Source: Amblyomma americanum
Lineage: Eukaryota > Arthropoda > Arachnida > Ixodida > Ixodidae
Reading direction: 5' to 3'
Assembly (NCBI RefSeq): GCF_052857255.1
Contig: NC_135497.1
Location: forward strand, 114,892,380 to 114,956,379
DNA: 64,000 bases
Shown here: piece by piece, positions 13,501-24,807 of the stretch
Layout of the letters: every line of letters begins with the position of its first letter
Numbering within the stretch: the first letter of the stretch is position 1
Notes under the pieces: model-generated
Seen by the model: the letters and a program-made list of their open reading frames with translations, nothing else
Told to the model about the DNA's origin: nothing
The model's database searches: none
Program-made: the position numbers and the translations under genes

Positions 13501-16205
13501 AGTTGGCCTTCGATGGAGAGAGGAGACCAGAGCATAGACGTCATGCCCCCTATCCGGTAGCTTTGTGCATACACTCTAAACAGAGAGGATTAAAAAAGGG
13601 AGTAAGCTGTCCTCTATCACACTCCCTTTTATAAAAGGGTGTGCGCTAGAGGACAGCTTACTCCACTTTTTACTCCCATACAGGCGTATCCATGTTTAGG
13701 GTGTAGCTTACAACAACCTAAACTTCTAGACAAACATGTTCAGACTCTACACCAATAAATTACGACACGAGAACCTATGCCAATAATATTTTTTCTGGTT
13801 AGAATTTGGTTGCCCAAGTTGGCCTTCGATGGAGAGAGGAGACCAGAGCATAGACGTCATGCCCCCTATCCGGTAGCTTTGTGCATACACTCTAAACAGA
13901 GAGGATTAAAAAAGGGAGTAAGCTGTCCTCTATCACACTCCCTTTTATAAAAGGGTGTGCGCTAGAGGACAGCTTACTCCACTTTTTACTCCCATACAGG
14001 CGTATCCATGTTTAGGGTGTAGCTTACAACAACCTAAACTTCTAGACAAACATGTTCAGACTCTACACCAATAAATTACGACACGAGAACCTATGCCAAT
14101 AATATTTTTCTCTGGTTAGAATTTGGTTGCCCAAGTTGGCCTTCGATGGAGAGAGGAGACCAGAGCATAGACGTCATGCCCCCTATCCGGTAGCTTTGTG
14201 CATACACTCTAAACAGAGAGGATTAAAAAAGGGAGTAAGCTGTCCTCTATCACACTCCCTTTTATAAAAGGGTGTGCCCTAGAGGACAGCTTACTCCACT
14301 TTTTACTCCCATACAGGCGTATCCATGTTTAGGGTGTAGCTTACAACAACCTAAACTTCTAGACAAACATGTTCAGACTCTACACCAATAAATTACGACA
14401 CGAGAACCTACGCCAATAATATTTTTTTCTGGTTAGAATTTGGTTGCCCAAGTTGGCCTTCGATGGAGAGAGGAGACCAGAGCATAGACGTCATGCCACC
14501 TATCCGGTAGCTTTGTGCATACACTCTAAACAGAGAGGATTAAAAAAGGGAGTAAGCTGTCCTCTATCACACTCCCTTTTATAAAAGGGTGTGCGCTAGA
14601 GGACAGCTTACTCCACTTTTTACTCCCATACAGGCGTATCCATGTTTAGGGTGTAGCTTACAACAACCTAAACTTCTAGACAAACATGTTCAGACTCTAC
14701 ACCAATAAATTACGACACGAGAACCTATGCCAATAATATTTTTTTCTGGTTAGAATTTGGTTGCCCAAGTTGGCCTTCGATGGAGAAAGGAGACCAGAGC
14801 ATAGACGTCATGCCACCTATCCGGTAGCTTTGTGCATACACTCTAAACAGAGAGGATTAAAAAAGGGAGTAAGCTATCACACTCCCTTTTATAAAAGGGT
14901 GTGCGCTAGAGGACAGCTTACTCCACTTTTTACTCCCATACAGGCGTATCCATGTTTAGGGTGTAGCTTACAACAACCTAAACTTCTAGACAAACATGTT
15001 CAGACTCTACACCAATAAATTACGACACGAGAACCTATGCCAATAATATTTTTTTCTGGTTAGAATTTGGTTGCCCAAGTTGGCCTTCGATGGAGAGAGG
15101 AGACCAGAGCATAGACGTCATGCCCCCTATCCGGTAGCTTTGTGCATACACTCTAAACAGAGAGGATTAAAAAAGGGAGTAAGCTGTCCTCTATCACACT
15201 CCCTTTTATAAAAGGGTGTGCGCTAGAGGACAGCTTACTCCACTTTTTACTCCCATACAGGCGTATCCATGTTTAGGGTGTAGCTTACAACAACCTAAAC
15301 TTCTAGACAAACATGTTCAGACTCTACACCAATAAATTACGACACGAGAACCTACGCCAATAATATTTTTTTCTGGTTAGAATTTGGTTGCCCAAGTTGG
15401 CCTTCGATGGAGAGAGGAGACCAGAGCATAGACGTCATGCCACCTATCCGGTAGCTTTGTGCATACACTCTAAACAGAGAGGATTAAAAAAGGGAGTAAG
15501 CTGTCCTCTATCACACTCCCTTTTATAAAAGGGTGTGCGCTAGAGGACAGCTTACTCCACTTTTTACTCCCATACAGGCGTATCCATGTTTAGGGTGTAG
15601 CTTACAACAACCTAAACTTCTAGACAAACATGTTCAGACTCTACACCAATAAATTACGACACGAGAACCTACGCCAATAATATTTTTTTCTGGTTAGAAT
15701 TTGGTTGCCCAAGTTGGCCTTCGATGGAGAGAGGAGACCAGAGCATAGACGTCATGCCACCTATCCGGTAGCTTTGTGCATACACTCTAAACAGAGAGGA
15801 TTAAAAAAGGGAGTAAGCTGTCCTCTATCACACTCCCTTTTATAAAAGGGTGTGCGCTAGAGGACAGCTTACTCCACTTTTTACTCCCATACAGGCGTAT
15901 CCATGTTTAGGGTGTAGCTTACAACAACCTAAACTTCTAGACAAACATGTTCAGACTCTACACCAATAAATTACGACACGAGAACCTATGCCAATAATAT
16001 TTTTTTCTGGTTAGAATTTGGTTGCCCAAGTTGGCCTTCGACGGAGAGAGGAGACCAGAGCATAGACGTCATGCCCCCTATCCGGTAGCTTTGTGCATAC
16101 ACTCTAAACAGATAGGATTAAAAAAGGGAGTAAGCTGTCCACTAGCACACTCCCTTTTAGAAACGGGAGTGCGCTGGAGGAGAGCTCCCTTCCTTTTTTA
16201 CTTAC
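7580..16205. repeat. Satellite array: 27 units of about 316 bp separated by long hairpins
   Basis: A landmark (CGATGGAGAGAGGAGACC) recurs at about 7811, 8130, 8446, 8762, 9078 and 9395, through to about 16039, at a period of 316-317 bp. This gives 27 near-identical units. Each junction is an inverted repeat with arms of about 32 bp (GTAAGCTGTCCTCTATCACA and its partner) meeting at the palindrome CTTTTATAAAAG. The array begins and ends on a complete hairpin, so there are 28 hairpins for 27 bodies. Inner units differ at few sites; the first and last units are more diverged. One unit at 14875 lacks 7 bp in the hairpin arm. There is no coding capacity; 85-codon open frames arise from single substitutions. 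The whole array lies in T-box intron 1. Confidence 0.95.
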
Positions 16206-17060
16206 CACCACCTGCCTCCTAGGTTGCTTCTCGGGGAATTTTTCGGGGATTTGTCGCTCACGGTCAACGACGCCGATGAAGGCGCCCGATTTTCTGCGAC
16301 TCGAGCTCCCTAACGCTATCGCGTTAGAACGCATAACGGCAGAAGGAACGTTGCCCGGCAAGACCCATGGCCGAATGATGCAGAGCGGCCAGACTTGTGA
16401 CCTCTCTCAATGTTGCCACAAGCCTCTAGGCATACCGGGAGGCGAAGTGGGAAGTGGGCAGCCTCGATCGACTTCGGCCCGAATCCGGCGAATTAGTGCT
16501 AGCTGTCGTTGCAGAAGAGAGAAAATTGAAACGCCCCTCAGTGTGAATGCCCAACTGCATGGGTGCGTGCGCCAAAGGAGACATCATGCGCTTCCTGCTC
16601 GTCCGCTGCTGTTGCGCCACTGGCCTTCTCCGCGACTTTCCTGCAGGAAATAAAGGCGGCCAGGCATACTGTCTTTGCCAAAAGCAAGCAGGCAACGGGT
16701 TTCGCTTCTTAGCCGTGTAGTGGAGCCCTTGCGGCACCTCTATAGACCGAAACGCCCCGAAAGGTGAGGGCAAGACTGTTCCTACCTTACACCGATTTAG
16801 AGCTTAAGAGGTGCCATGCATAACGCTGTTGCTTGGATAGTTTTCACAAAGACGAAAGCTGCGTCACAGCATCTTGACTCCTCCGTTTGTTGCGAATAGG
16901 CACAAATAAATGAAATCTTTGCTTGTATTCAATTGTCGCAACTTGTCGTTATTTGCCTCATCCTAAGCGAACACCACACTTGCTGCCTAGGAATAAAAAA
17001 TAGATAAAGCTAGCTTGCCGTTTCGCTTTTATATGGACATTTAACGCAGCTTCTATCCTG
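16206..17060. other. Intron 1, nothing recognised
   Basis: Overlapping open frames at 16276-16653 and 16426-16773 on opposite strands have no motif or codon bias that would support a gene. AATAAA-like words near 16645 and 16905 are isolated. Confidence 0.45.
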
Positions 17061-17062
17061 AG

Positions 17063-17880
17063 GACAGGGACGTATCCAAAAGGAGGGACAGGCCCCTTCA
17101 TTCTGGAAGCTACTCGCTGAGCATGTACCGCCAAGTAAAAAAAAAATTCTGGCTACGTGCCTTGCCTGAGGACGGCGTTTATTGATATGACTTAGTATTA
17201 ACATTTGGCTGAGAGCGTATACGACGGTGAAAACGAAGCTGCGTTGTTTCGTCTGCGTGAGATAACGGCACGAGGCCGTAATGCATGGTGTGACTGATGA
17301 TCCCGTGCGTTCTTGGTGTACGTCTTTACATCCTGTGCTAATGAGCACTATAATAAGGTCGTATTGATTGAATCGTGCGGATTGAACTGGCAGCTTTGTA
17401 CTACTTCAAGCCACCAATTCGTTCTGATCCGTACTACCGCACCTATCTGAGTTGAGTGTATCGCTCATCACTCGGGCGAACGAATTTTTCTTTCCGTTAC
17501 TTCTCGTATAATCATCAGTGACGCTTTCCATTAGAACCAGATACCATGCGACATGACATATGGCTGCATTGTATTCGTCATTTAATATACTTTGTTGGTC
17601 TTCAAGCATATATCACTGCAAAAATTTTAATACCCCAGTAGGTGTAGAAATGATGTTCGCTTATCCCAGGAATAACACCCTTTGAGGAAGCGAGAAAGGA
17701 AGAGCAAAGGCGGGGAGGTTGGCCAGTCCGGCTGGCTACCCTGAACTGGAGAAAATGGAAGAGGGGTGCCGGCACGTATCCAAGGGTGTGTTGAAGTAAG
17801 GGGGGGGGTGAGCCCCTCAAGCGGTACAGAAAAACGTCTTGGGCCTCTCCCGAAAATAAATTTCTGGCTACGTGCCTGGA
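17063..17880 (-). repeat. Two diverged copies of one dispersed repeat end
   Basis: The segments 17063-17165 and 17768-17878 share the same order of words: ACGTATCCAA at the left and TTCTGGCTACGTGCCT at the right, about 100 bp apart. Read on the minus strand both start AGGCACGTAGCCAGAA. They look like two copies of a short mobile element. The class is unknown, and the sequence between them (17166-17767) is unrecognised. Confidence 0.5.
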
Positions 17881-19520
17881 GGGGCTTGTAAAACAAAAAG
17901 ACGAGGCGAAATGTGCGCTCTGAAAGTCACAGGCCGCTGCAGCAGTGGCCTGCGCACTGTGAGGGCCACCGGGCGCTGCAACTTCAATACAACGCAGCAC
18001 GCGTCCTTCGTCGCCAAACACAGGGTGTTCACGCAGTGCGGACGTTCCACCGTGAAGCGAGGCTACAAAACTCACAGGTTGTTAGCCCTGGAACAGCGTT
18101 GTCAGCCCTGGAATATTACAGTGTACAGTAATTTTTAGTGTTTTTTCATATACCACTGGCCAGTGACGCAGGGCACTGCGTTCAGGCACGATCTGAGCCG
18201 TCTTCATTCGGCCAGCACCTTAGAGCGACGGGATCTCTGCGAGCTAAACCGGGACGCCGCTTGCGTTCGCTGGCGCGTGGTGCGTACACACGCACTTCCA
18301 CGCAGTGTCATCGTCAAAAGCTACCCGCCTTAAATAATTCACGCGGCCGTGCGGGCGTATATAAGGAGAGAGAGAGAAACGAAAAAGAAAGAGCTCGCAC
18401 CGCCGCCCACAAGAAAAGACCAAGCGTCCACGTTCGAGAAAACGCGTGCAGCCGAGGAAACCCGCAGCAGCCGCATGCAAGCAGCCGCCGCCGGTGCTTT
18501 GCCGCCTCCCATGGCACGCGCCAGTGTGCGTGCGCGCGCGGCCGCAACACGTGTGCGTTAAACTCTGCAGGTCTCCAGCGAGCACTCAGCGTCAAAGGCT
18601 GCTTTTTCTTCGTGGCGTGATGGCGCGAAGAGAAGAAAAATAAAAAAGCGCGCGCAGTAGAACGGGGGACGAAAGCGCGCGGGACGCCGTATGCGGCGAG
18701 CCCTCTCTCTCTCTTTTCTTTTTTGGCAAACGCAATGTGACGGATATGCATATAACATCCTCCGCACAAACGACGACTCGGGGGAATAAGCGGGGAGGAA
18801 GGGCGGCTCGCCTGCAATGAAAACACAAGCGACCAAGCGAAAGCAACAGTTAAGCAAAAATTTGCGCTGATGGACGACGTGAAGAGATCACGGTTGACGT
18901 GCCCTGCTCGCGCGCCTGGCTGCACTGGGTGCCTGCTTTTGTTCTTGCTGGAATATCCACGTCCCGTGTGCTCTTTGTTTTTCCTTTTGCCCGTTTGTTT
19001 TGCTCCATGCGCCATTTAATGGTTTCCCCTCGTCCCGCACCTTCCGCGGCACGCTGGCCACTTGCTCTTCATGATGATAGCACGGGTACGCTGTCGAAAG
19101 GCCTTGTCTCTCAGCAGAGTGTCAGAATTCGTTTGCACGCCGCGCTGCCGTATACAGCCGCGGAAGGAGCGCACCGTGGCGGGGAACGCAAGACGCGCTG
19201 CTTCTGTGCTGCCTGGCGTCGCTCATCCGTCTATGTACACGCAGCTGTGTCCCCCCGCCTTATATCTGCGCACTGGCGCTGCAATAACTCGTAATAGACG
19301 AACGCTTAAATTAAGTGGCATGCCCCGAACGCCGAATCTTTTCTCAGTGGTTTAGTGCCGCAAAATGTGTGCCAGTGCGATTGTGCTGCCAAATATTGCG
19401 TGTTCGTTGCTAAGCAAAAACATAAAGTGCCTATCCAGTGCACACTCCTTCAGCAGTTCCATCATTGCGGTGTCGACCTCAACGTGCGGTTGACTTACTG
19501 AAAAGTATAGGCTATTTAGG
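17881..19520. other. GC-rich intron segment, no supported gene
   Basis: From about 18230 to 19300 the sequence is rich in CpG, with a TATATAAG word at 18358-18365 and a short GA run after it. Many overlapping frames are open on both strands, as expected from GC content. None has a recognisable domain. It could be an alternative promoter region, but nothing here proves that. Confidence 0.35.
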
Positions 19521-19523
19521 AGT

Positions 19524-20185
19524 GCCCGCCGCGGTGGCTTATCTACTATATAGCCTTCGGCAACTGAGCCGGCGACCGTCGTCCATGGGACAGCACCAAA
19601 GACTGCTTGACCAGCTACAACGAAATTACCAAGGCCCTCTGCCTGGCCCGCCGAACCTTCCCTCCGCCCAACGACAAGCTGGACAGGGCGCACGCGGTGG
19701 CCCTCAGACAACTGCAGCCGCTCACGTACCCCAACCCGGCACAATACCAGAGACTCTACCCCGGAACATACCCGACGAATATATGCTAGGTCTGCCACAC
19801 TGCTATAGCAACTTTACCCCACATGCTCTGGGGCTGTAGCAAGAACCCTGACGGTGCTAACTCCGGAACCCTCCCGCCGCGGCGGGCCGCTGCCTTGCGC
19901 AGCCCCAGTCTCGGTGACCAACTCTGGGCCGTCCAGCAGGCCCGCGAGGCGACGGCGAGGCAACACCTCGACGTCCCCACGTGGAAGACCTAAGGACGCG
20001 GGATCAACCCCCTGCCACGGCGGCCGCATTTCGATGCAGGCGAAATGCAATAACTCCGGAATGTGCGATGTCAGGGCACGTTAAAGAATCCCAGGCGGTC
20101 GAAACCCCAGGTGGTCGAAATTAATCCGCAGCCCTTCCTCAGTGATCGCACCATACCAAACCATACCATACCATACCATGTACCA
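19524..20185 (+). mobile_element. SINE (family B) apparently split by a LINE fragment
   Basis: A SINE head (CGCCGCGGTGGCTTA) at about 19527 is followed by a LINE 3' fragment. From about 19988 the rest of a SINE appears: GACGCGGGAT, GGCGGCCGCATTTCGATG, GATGTCAGGGCACGTTAAAG and GTGGTCGAAATTAATCC, ending in (CCATA) repeats. The order matches the intact family B copy at 51737-51975, so the LINE probably inserted into this SINE. Confidence 0.55.
19555..19985 (+). pseudogene. 3' end of an I-like non-LTR retrotransposon ORF2, decayed
   Basis: The translated words come in two or more frames: SYNEITKALCLARRTFPPPN, then RQLQPLTYPNPA and LYPGTYPT, and then TLPHMLWGC in another frame. This order is typical of the C-terminal tail of I-clade ORF2 proteins, with a zinc-knuckle-like C...HxxxxC region. 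Frame changes and a stop at 19787 show it is a dead fragment. Clade assignment is from memory of such tails. Confidence 0.6.
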
Positions 20186-22087
20186 TTTACGAGTAGGTGA
20201 GTCAAAAAGTTGCACAGGTTTAAAATGAAGGAACAGACAAATTTTCGCAGGCCTGTTAGTGAGTTCTTTTCAGAAGTTCTTGCGCTGTCAAACAGTAAAA
20301 TGTTGAGACAACCAGCAACAGTGGAGCACAGGCCAGTGTAGGGTGGGGGCGTGAGCAAAAGAGCAATTTAGACACGTTTGCCGGTGCGGGCAATGGGTGG
20401 CCAGGAATCCACGACCCCGCTTGATGAGGAGACGCCATCCAGCAACCGGAAGCGATTTTGTAACGTCTTCAATTACCTGTAGAAAAAAAGCAGAGAACAA
20501 GCCGTCGTTAGTAAGGAAAGCACCCGCTCTTTGAATTGCTCGAATCTACGCGATGTGCAACGCTAATGCTGACTGGCACAACATAGGCTTGCAGAATCGA
20601 ATAGAAAGCGTTGTTAAGACAAATGGCGGATATTGCTTTCTGCTGCCGTGCAGGGACATTTAAGTGACGTCACGTGCGCCAGTTGGTTGTACAGCGCGCT
20701 GCTTCAGCGGTACAGGCCGGAGGAACAGGTGCAAGACATGCGCGCGACCTTTCGCCGTGCTCCGTACGCCAAAGTGGCGGCCATTAGAGCGAATGCTCTC
20801 ATAATTAAAAACGTAACCAAATGCGTCTGAACACGGCTTTGTGAAATACTCAGAAATTAAAGCGAGGACGGTAAGAGTACAGGGGGTGACTATCGCAGAT
20901 GCCAGTCGCATCGCTCGATTTGCGATGGACCCGTTTACACTCCATCGCACAGGTTTCTTGCACCTCTGTGAAGGCTGCGGCGATCTGAGCCAGTCAGAAC
21001 GGAGTGCGCTACAAAGCGTGTTTCTGGGCACCCCGCGACTGGTACGTGGCTCCATCGTGACTGCACGCAGTACACTCGGCCGACTCAGCGGTCGCCGATT
21101 TACAGATGCCGGCGAACTACCTAGCAGCGTTGTGCTCGTGCAGACTTTGTGTGCTAATTTAAGCAGTCAATGAAACGCTCGCTGTACTTTCAAAACACCA
21201 TCCTGGACTACCTTTTTGTTGACTGCAGTATTTGTTGGCAAAATATTCACAATACTGCTCAAACATATGAGCTACTATTTGTTGTCACTTCCTTGGCCCT
21301 GATTGGACGAGAGAGCTGTACCTTTCACAGTGCTGCAAGCAACTTGTGAGATGGAGTACAGACCTCTCGGTTCGTTTCCTCGTCGCGATCTGTCACCACT
21401 TACGTGGAGCGATGGATTACGTGATAGTGCGAGCTGCTGGCATGGCGGCAATAACACTCCCCCCCCCCCTTCCCCCCCCCCTCTGCCTCCCCTATATCTC
21501 AGTCGTAGGAGGGGGCTTGGCTTGTCGGAGCCGCCTGATCTGGCTCTGGCAGTTAAATCGAGGAGGAGTTGGTCCGTGCAATAGCGTCGCTGACAAGACG
21601 ATTCAACGATCAGCAGCCCTGTGCGAAAGCGAAGGAGCCGGCCCCAAGAACGCACAGTCGTGCGCTATATGACCGCATGAAGCCACTGGCGGAAATTGTT
21701 CCGGAGAACAACCTTCTCGCCCTCTCCAGTGGGAAGGGGCGACAGCGATAGCTCTACCGCACCCGTCCCCATTGATTTCAAGTGTCCTACCTGGACACCC
21801 TACCAATAGATTACGCAACCTCGAGAGCGCCCACATCACATTCCGCTCCACACCTTCACTACAGGACAACCTGGGCACCGTTGCGTATGGTTGAAGGCGG
21901 GAGGTTTCAGTTACGACATACGACGCCATTTACGTCGGACAAAGCCCCCTCCAGCTACTGTCGTAATGCGACCTCGACCTAGCCGAACCGCGCTGAGATC
22001 CGCCTAAGCGTGCGATCCGCATCAGCGCTGACAAGCCACAACTTCCAATGCTGGGCGCCTTGGGGTCTGCAGCGAGGCCTACCAGAC
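20186..22087. other. Intron 1, nothing recognised
   Basis: Unique-looking sequence with a C-rich low-complexity run near 21460-21482. Open frames at 20660-21055, 21275-21655 and 21603-21929 overlap on both strands and show no motif. Confidence 0.45.
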
Positions 22088-22441
22088 CTACTTGTCGTCA
22101 TCGTCGGCGCTCTTGGCCTCGCAAAACCCCGAGCAGTCACCGCAGCTGTCGCCAACGCCGGCTGCGGCTGCGGTGGAGGCGGAGGCAGCCGGCTGCTGCA
22201 TCCCCTCGCCCCTGGCCCAGGTCTCGCCCGGCTGCTCCTGCTGCTGTTCGGGAGGCTGCTCCTCTGGCCGCCGCTCGTCCTCGTCCATGTTGGCCCCTCC
22301 GGCTGCCTGCTCGGAGGCGACGGCCGGCTGCTGCGGCTGCTCCTCGTCCGGTGCATCGCTGCCCGCCAGCAAGACGGGCACGGCCACCGCGACGAAAAGA
22401 ACCAGCAGCGCCAACAGCGCGGTCCACCTCAGGCAGCTCAT
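22088..22441 (-). CDS. Possible small secreted acidic protein, unknown function
   Basis: The frame encodes 117 residues from an ATG at 22441 in a good context (ACCATGA). The start looks like a signal peptide: a short basic n-region (MSCLRW), then a strong hydrophobic core (about residues 7-26), then small residues LAGSDA. The mature part is acidic and rich in Gln, Pro and Glu, with three cysteines near the C-terminus (SCGDCSGFC) and a terminal DDDDK. The GC-rich context keeps several frames open, and a longer 205-codon frame reaches upstream only into LINE sequence, so I prefer this Met. It lies inside T-box intron 1 on the opposite strand. I do not recognise the family. It could be a single-exon secreted-peptide gene, one exon of a larger gene, or chance. 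Confidence 0.42.
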   Translation of the reverse strand: MSCLRWTALLALLVLFVAVAVPVLLAGSDAPDEEQPQQPAVASEQAAGGANMDEDERRPEEQPPEQQQEQPGETWARGEGMQQPAASASTAAAAGVGDSCGDCSGFCEAKSADDDDK

Positions 22442-22639
22442 GGTCTCCGCCGCCGTCCGGCTCGATCGAACGCCACTCTCGCGCTGGGAGACCGCGAGCC
22501 CTGCCGCCGCCGCACGCGCCTCCTCGAGCACTTCGTCGTCGTCTCGTCGGCGCACAACCGGGCCTCGGTCAGAGAAAAAAAAAGAAAAGAGAACGTAAGG
22601 AAGAAGGACAAGAACAGTGCTATTGATTGCAAAGCCTGC

Positions 22640-23490
22640 AAATGTATTAAACGGGCTTATAGAGGAGTATTTGGACAATTTTCCTACGAATACTGCAATT
22701 TTCACAGATTCCTCCCAGAAAAAACGAAAAGGCAGCTATCGGCATTTATTCCAGTGCTCAATTGATTGGAGTTATTCATTTCGGGCGCCTGAGTATAAGC
22801 CTTGCAATGTTAATCAGGTCATTATACTTGCTGATAGCCTTTCTGTCCTGACTGCGCTCGAAGGCTAGAGGGCGTTCTTCTGAGCCGTTCCCTAGGATTT
22901 TCCATTCCACCACATGTTAAAGAAGTGCGTTTTCACTGGGTGCTTGTACACTGCGGCATTTCTTCTAATGTGATGGCTGATTTTTTAGCAAAGTGTGTCC
23001 TTTGCGGACCTGCGGTCCCATTTATTCCAAACACTGTGCATTTGAAAATAGGCTGCTTTCAACGTTTCGTACAACGCCACTCCTTGAGTCATGATCCTCT
23101 CCTTGCTACAACGGATTTTCAGAATTTGGGATTCCATTGAAGTGTCTACTTATGCAGTTCACGGCAATGCCAAGTGTCCATGGCCCTCTTGCGTCGCAGA
23201 ATACTGCGAATAAATCTTTATTTGTGCCGATCGGGGTTCTCTCTTTCTAACCTTTGTGAAGCGTGTGGCGAAATTGAATCACTTGATGATCACTTCCTCC
23301 TTTCCTGTCGGCGGTTTGCTTCTCTACGAAGAGCTTATTTGGGGATCCCCCTCGCTAGATTAGAGCTTCCTCTTTCTATTCTGGTTCTCTCCTGTGGGGC
23401 AAGCGCCAGGGTATATGTCCTAAAACCAGTGTGCGATTATCTGAATAATTTCATCATTGCGACAGGGAGATTCCTTTGTTAATCATAAAT
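22640..23490 (+). pseudogene. I-like LINE fragment: RNase H region and C-terminal tail
   Basis: Three broken frames in order match the end of an I-like ORF2. They are an RNase H start (AIFTDSS, then ILADSLSVLTAL), the RNase H end (VLVHCGISSNVMADFLAKC, compare the usual W..GH.GI.GNE.AD), and a Cys/His tail (CEACGEIESLDDHFLLSC) ending near IIATGRFLC at 23480. The tail matches the minus-strand fragment at 47592-47873, so it is one family. Stops and frame changes make it non-functional. Confidence 0.75.
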
Positions 23491-24225
23491 TTCGAAATTA
23501 TTTTTTAACACAAAATTTCACCAATGACTGTCCGCTTTAATTACGCCAATGTGTCACTACCGTTTAAATGTGTGTCGCACCATAGCCAATCTCCCACTGT
23601 GGGTATGTGCCACTCCACCAGAAGCCAACAACAACAACAACAAAGTAACACGGGAAGATTTGGCAGTAACAATAGGCGGGGATCAAGCAAAACAATACAG
23701 GCTTGTTCCTTTTCAGAGAAATGGAAGAGGCCAACGTGCTGAAGCCCCGTATTGCAGATTGCAGAGATGTGCAAATAAAATTTTATGGACACTATCGGGC
23801 CTTATCATTTTCTCCTGAAACCCGCGAATATGTTCCACGAAATCAACATCACGACATTCACTCTACATCAAAGCCGTCAAGCGCCTTGTGTTTGCTTTCT
23901 GTTGGCTTTTGCCACAAATATGCGCCTGCGACATTTGATTATTCATTCACTAAGGCGTAGCAACAACTTCCGTATGAACGTCGTGGCATCTATAGAGCAC
24001 AAAGACGACAGCAACATCTGCAGAAACGCCACTTATCTGGCAGAAAGCCGCAGGATTCTATCCGACGACCGTTGGTTCAGGTCATTACTTTCACCGCCGT
24101 TGGAGTTGTACTGCAGGCGTTTTTTTTCTTTGTTTTACGCTGACAAGTTCGCTCAACAAACTCTTTTCTCAATTTCGCAGCACCGAGTCCACTGTGCGTA
24201 TCGATATCAGTATGAGTACGTAATA
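23491..24225. other. Intron 1 between LINE and LTR element
   Basis: There is a (CAA)n run near 23627-23643. No other feature was recognised. Confidence 0.4.
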
Positions 24226-24256
24226 AAATGATGGAGGAGGCTATTTGTATCAACAG
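24226..24256 (+). repeat. Left flank of the LTR insertion: host foldback repeat
   Basis: The words AAAATGATGGAGGAGG and TATTTGTATCAACAG match 3178-3208 (AAAATGACGGAGGAGG, TATTTGTCTCAAAAG), which there run directly into ATACCGGGTGTTTCACC. Here the same continuation appears only after the LTR element, at 30585. So the retrotransposon inserted into a copy of this repeat. Confidence 0.7.
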
Positions 24257-24807
24257 TGTTGCATTTGGGTTGCAAGCCCCAAGGGTAGCGTTGGCCTGGC
24301 GGCCTGGGGCAAAGCTGGAAACATACGAAGGTCCCAGCAAAGGATGAGTCGACTGGCAACAGAACAACTTGTTTATTCTGGCATCTCAAAAGAGCAGCCG
24401 GTCAGGGCGACCACGTTACTCGAAGGACGAAATCGAAGTCTCTCGTTGGCGTCCGGGGCAGCTCGCTTTATACCCACGGAGTCGAGGGCAAGAGGGAACG
24501 GCTTGGGAAGAGTCATCCGATACGGCGACGCTTGAACATGTTCAGGCGTGACGGGCGCGTCCGCCAGGCCGGCGCCGGTCAGACCTCCTCGCCTCCCAGT
24601 TGAGGAGCTCCTCTCCCCGGCTGCCGCGCTTTGACAAGCGTGGGCAAAACATGCACACACACACACACGCACGCACGACGACACGTGGCACTGAAACATG
24701 CCTGGACGCGCTTGGCGGGAGGCGTTGCGGCCGCGATGAACGAAGCCGCGGCGTCCGTTGCATCCGCGCCGGCTATACCGCGCGTCGTAGGTAGGCGAGA
24801 CGTAACA
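24257..24807 (-). repeat. 3' LTR (551 bp)
   Basis: It is a direct repeat of 30030-30580 of equal length. On the minus strand it starts TGTTACG and ends GCAACA. It contains TATAAA (plus-strand 24467-24472) and, about 90 bp further on, AATAAA (plus-strand 24372-24377). These are a plausible promoter and a plausible polyadenylation signal. A CA-rich microsatellite lies at about 24652-24676. Confidence 0.93.

Noticed and set aside
14761..15018. An 85-codon frame within one satellite unit
   Set aside because: It opens only because of the 7-bp deletion in this unit; sister units are closed.
7580..16205. A CRISPR-like array of regularly spaced repeats
   Set aside because: The whole 316-bp unit is repeated, with no unique spacers, in a spliced eukaryotic gene. 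It is a satellite.
18138..19294. Several 100-230-codon frames on both strands
   Set aside because: They overlap each other in CpG-rich sequence, are Arg/Ala/Ser-rich and show no domain.
22010..22765. Plus-strand frames of 168-251 codons opposite the possible secreted protein
   Set aside because: GC-rich shadow frames composed of Arg/Pro/Ser runs, without signal peptide or domain.
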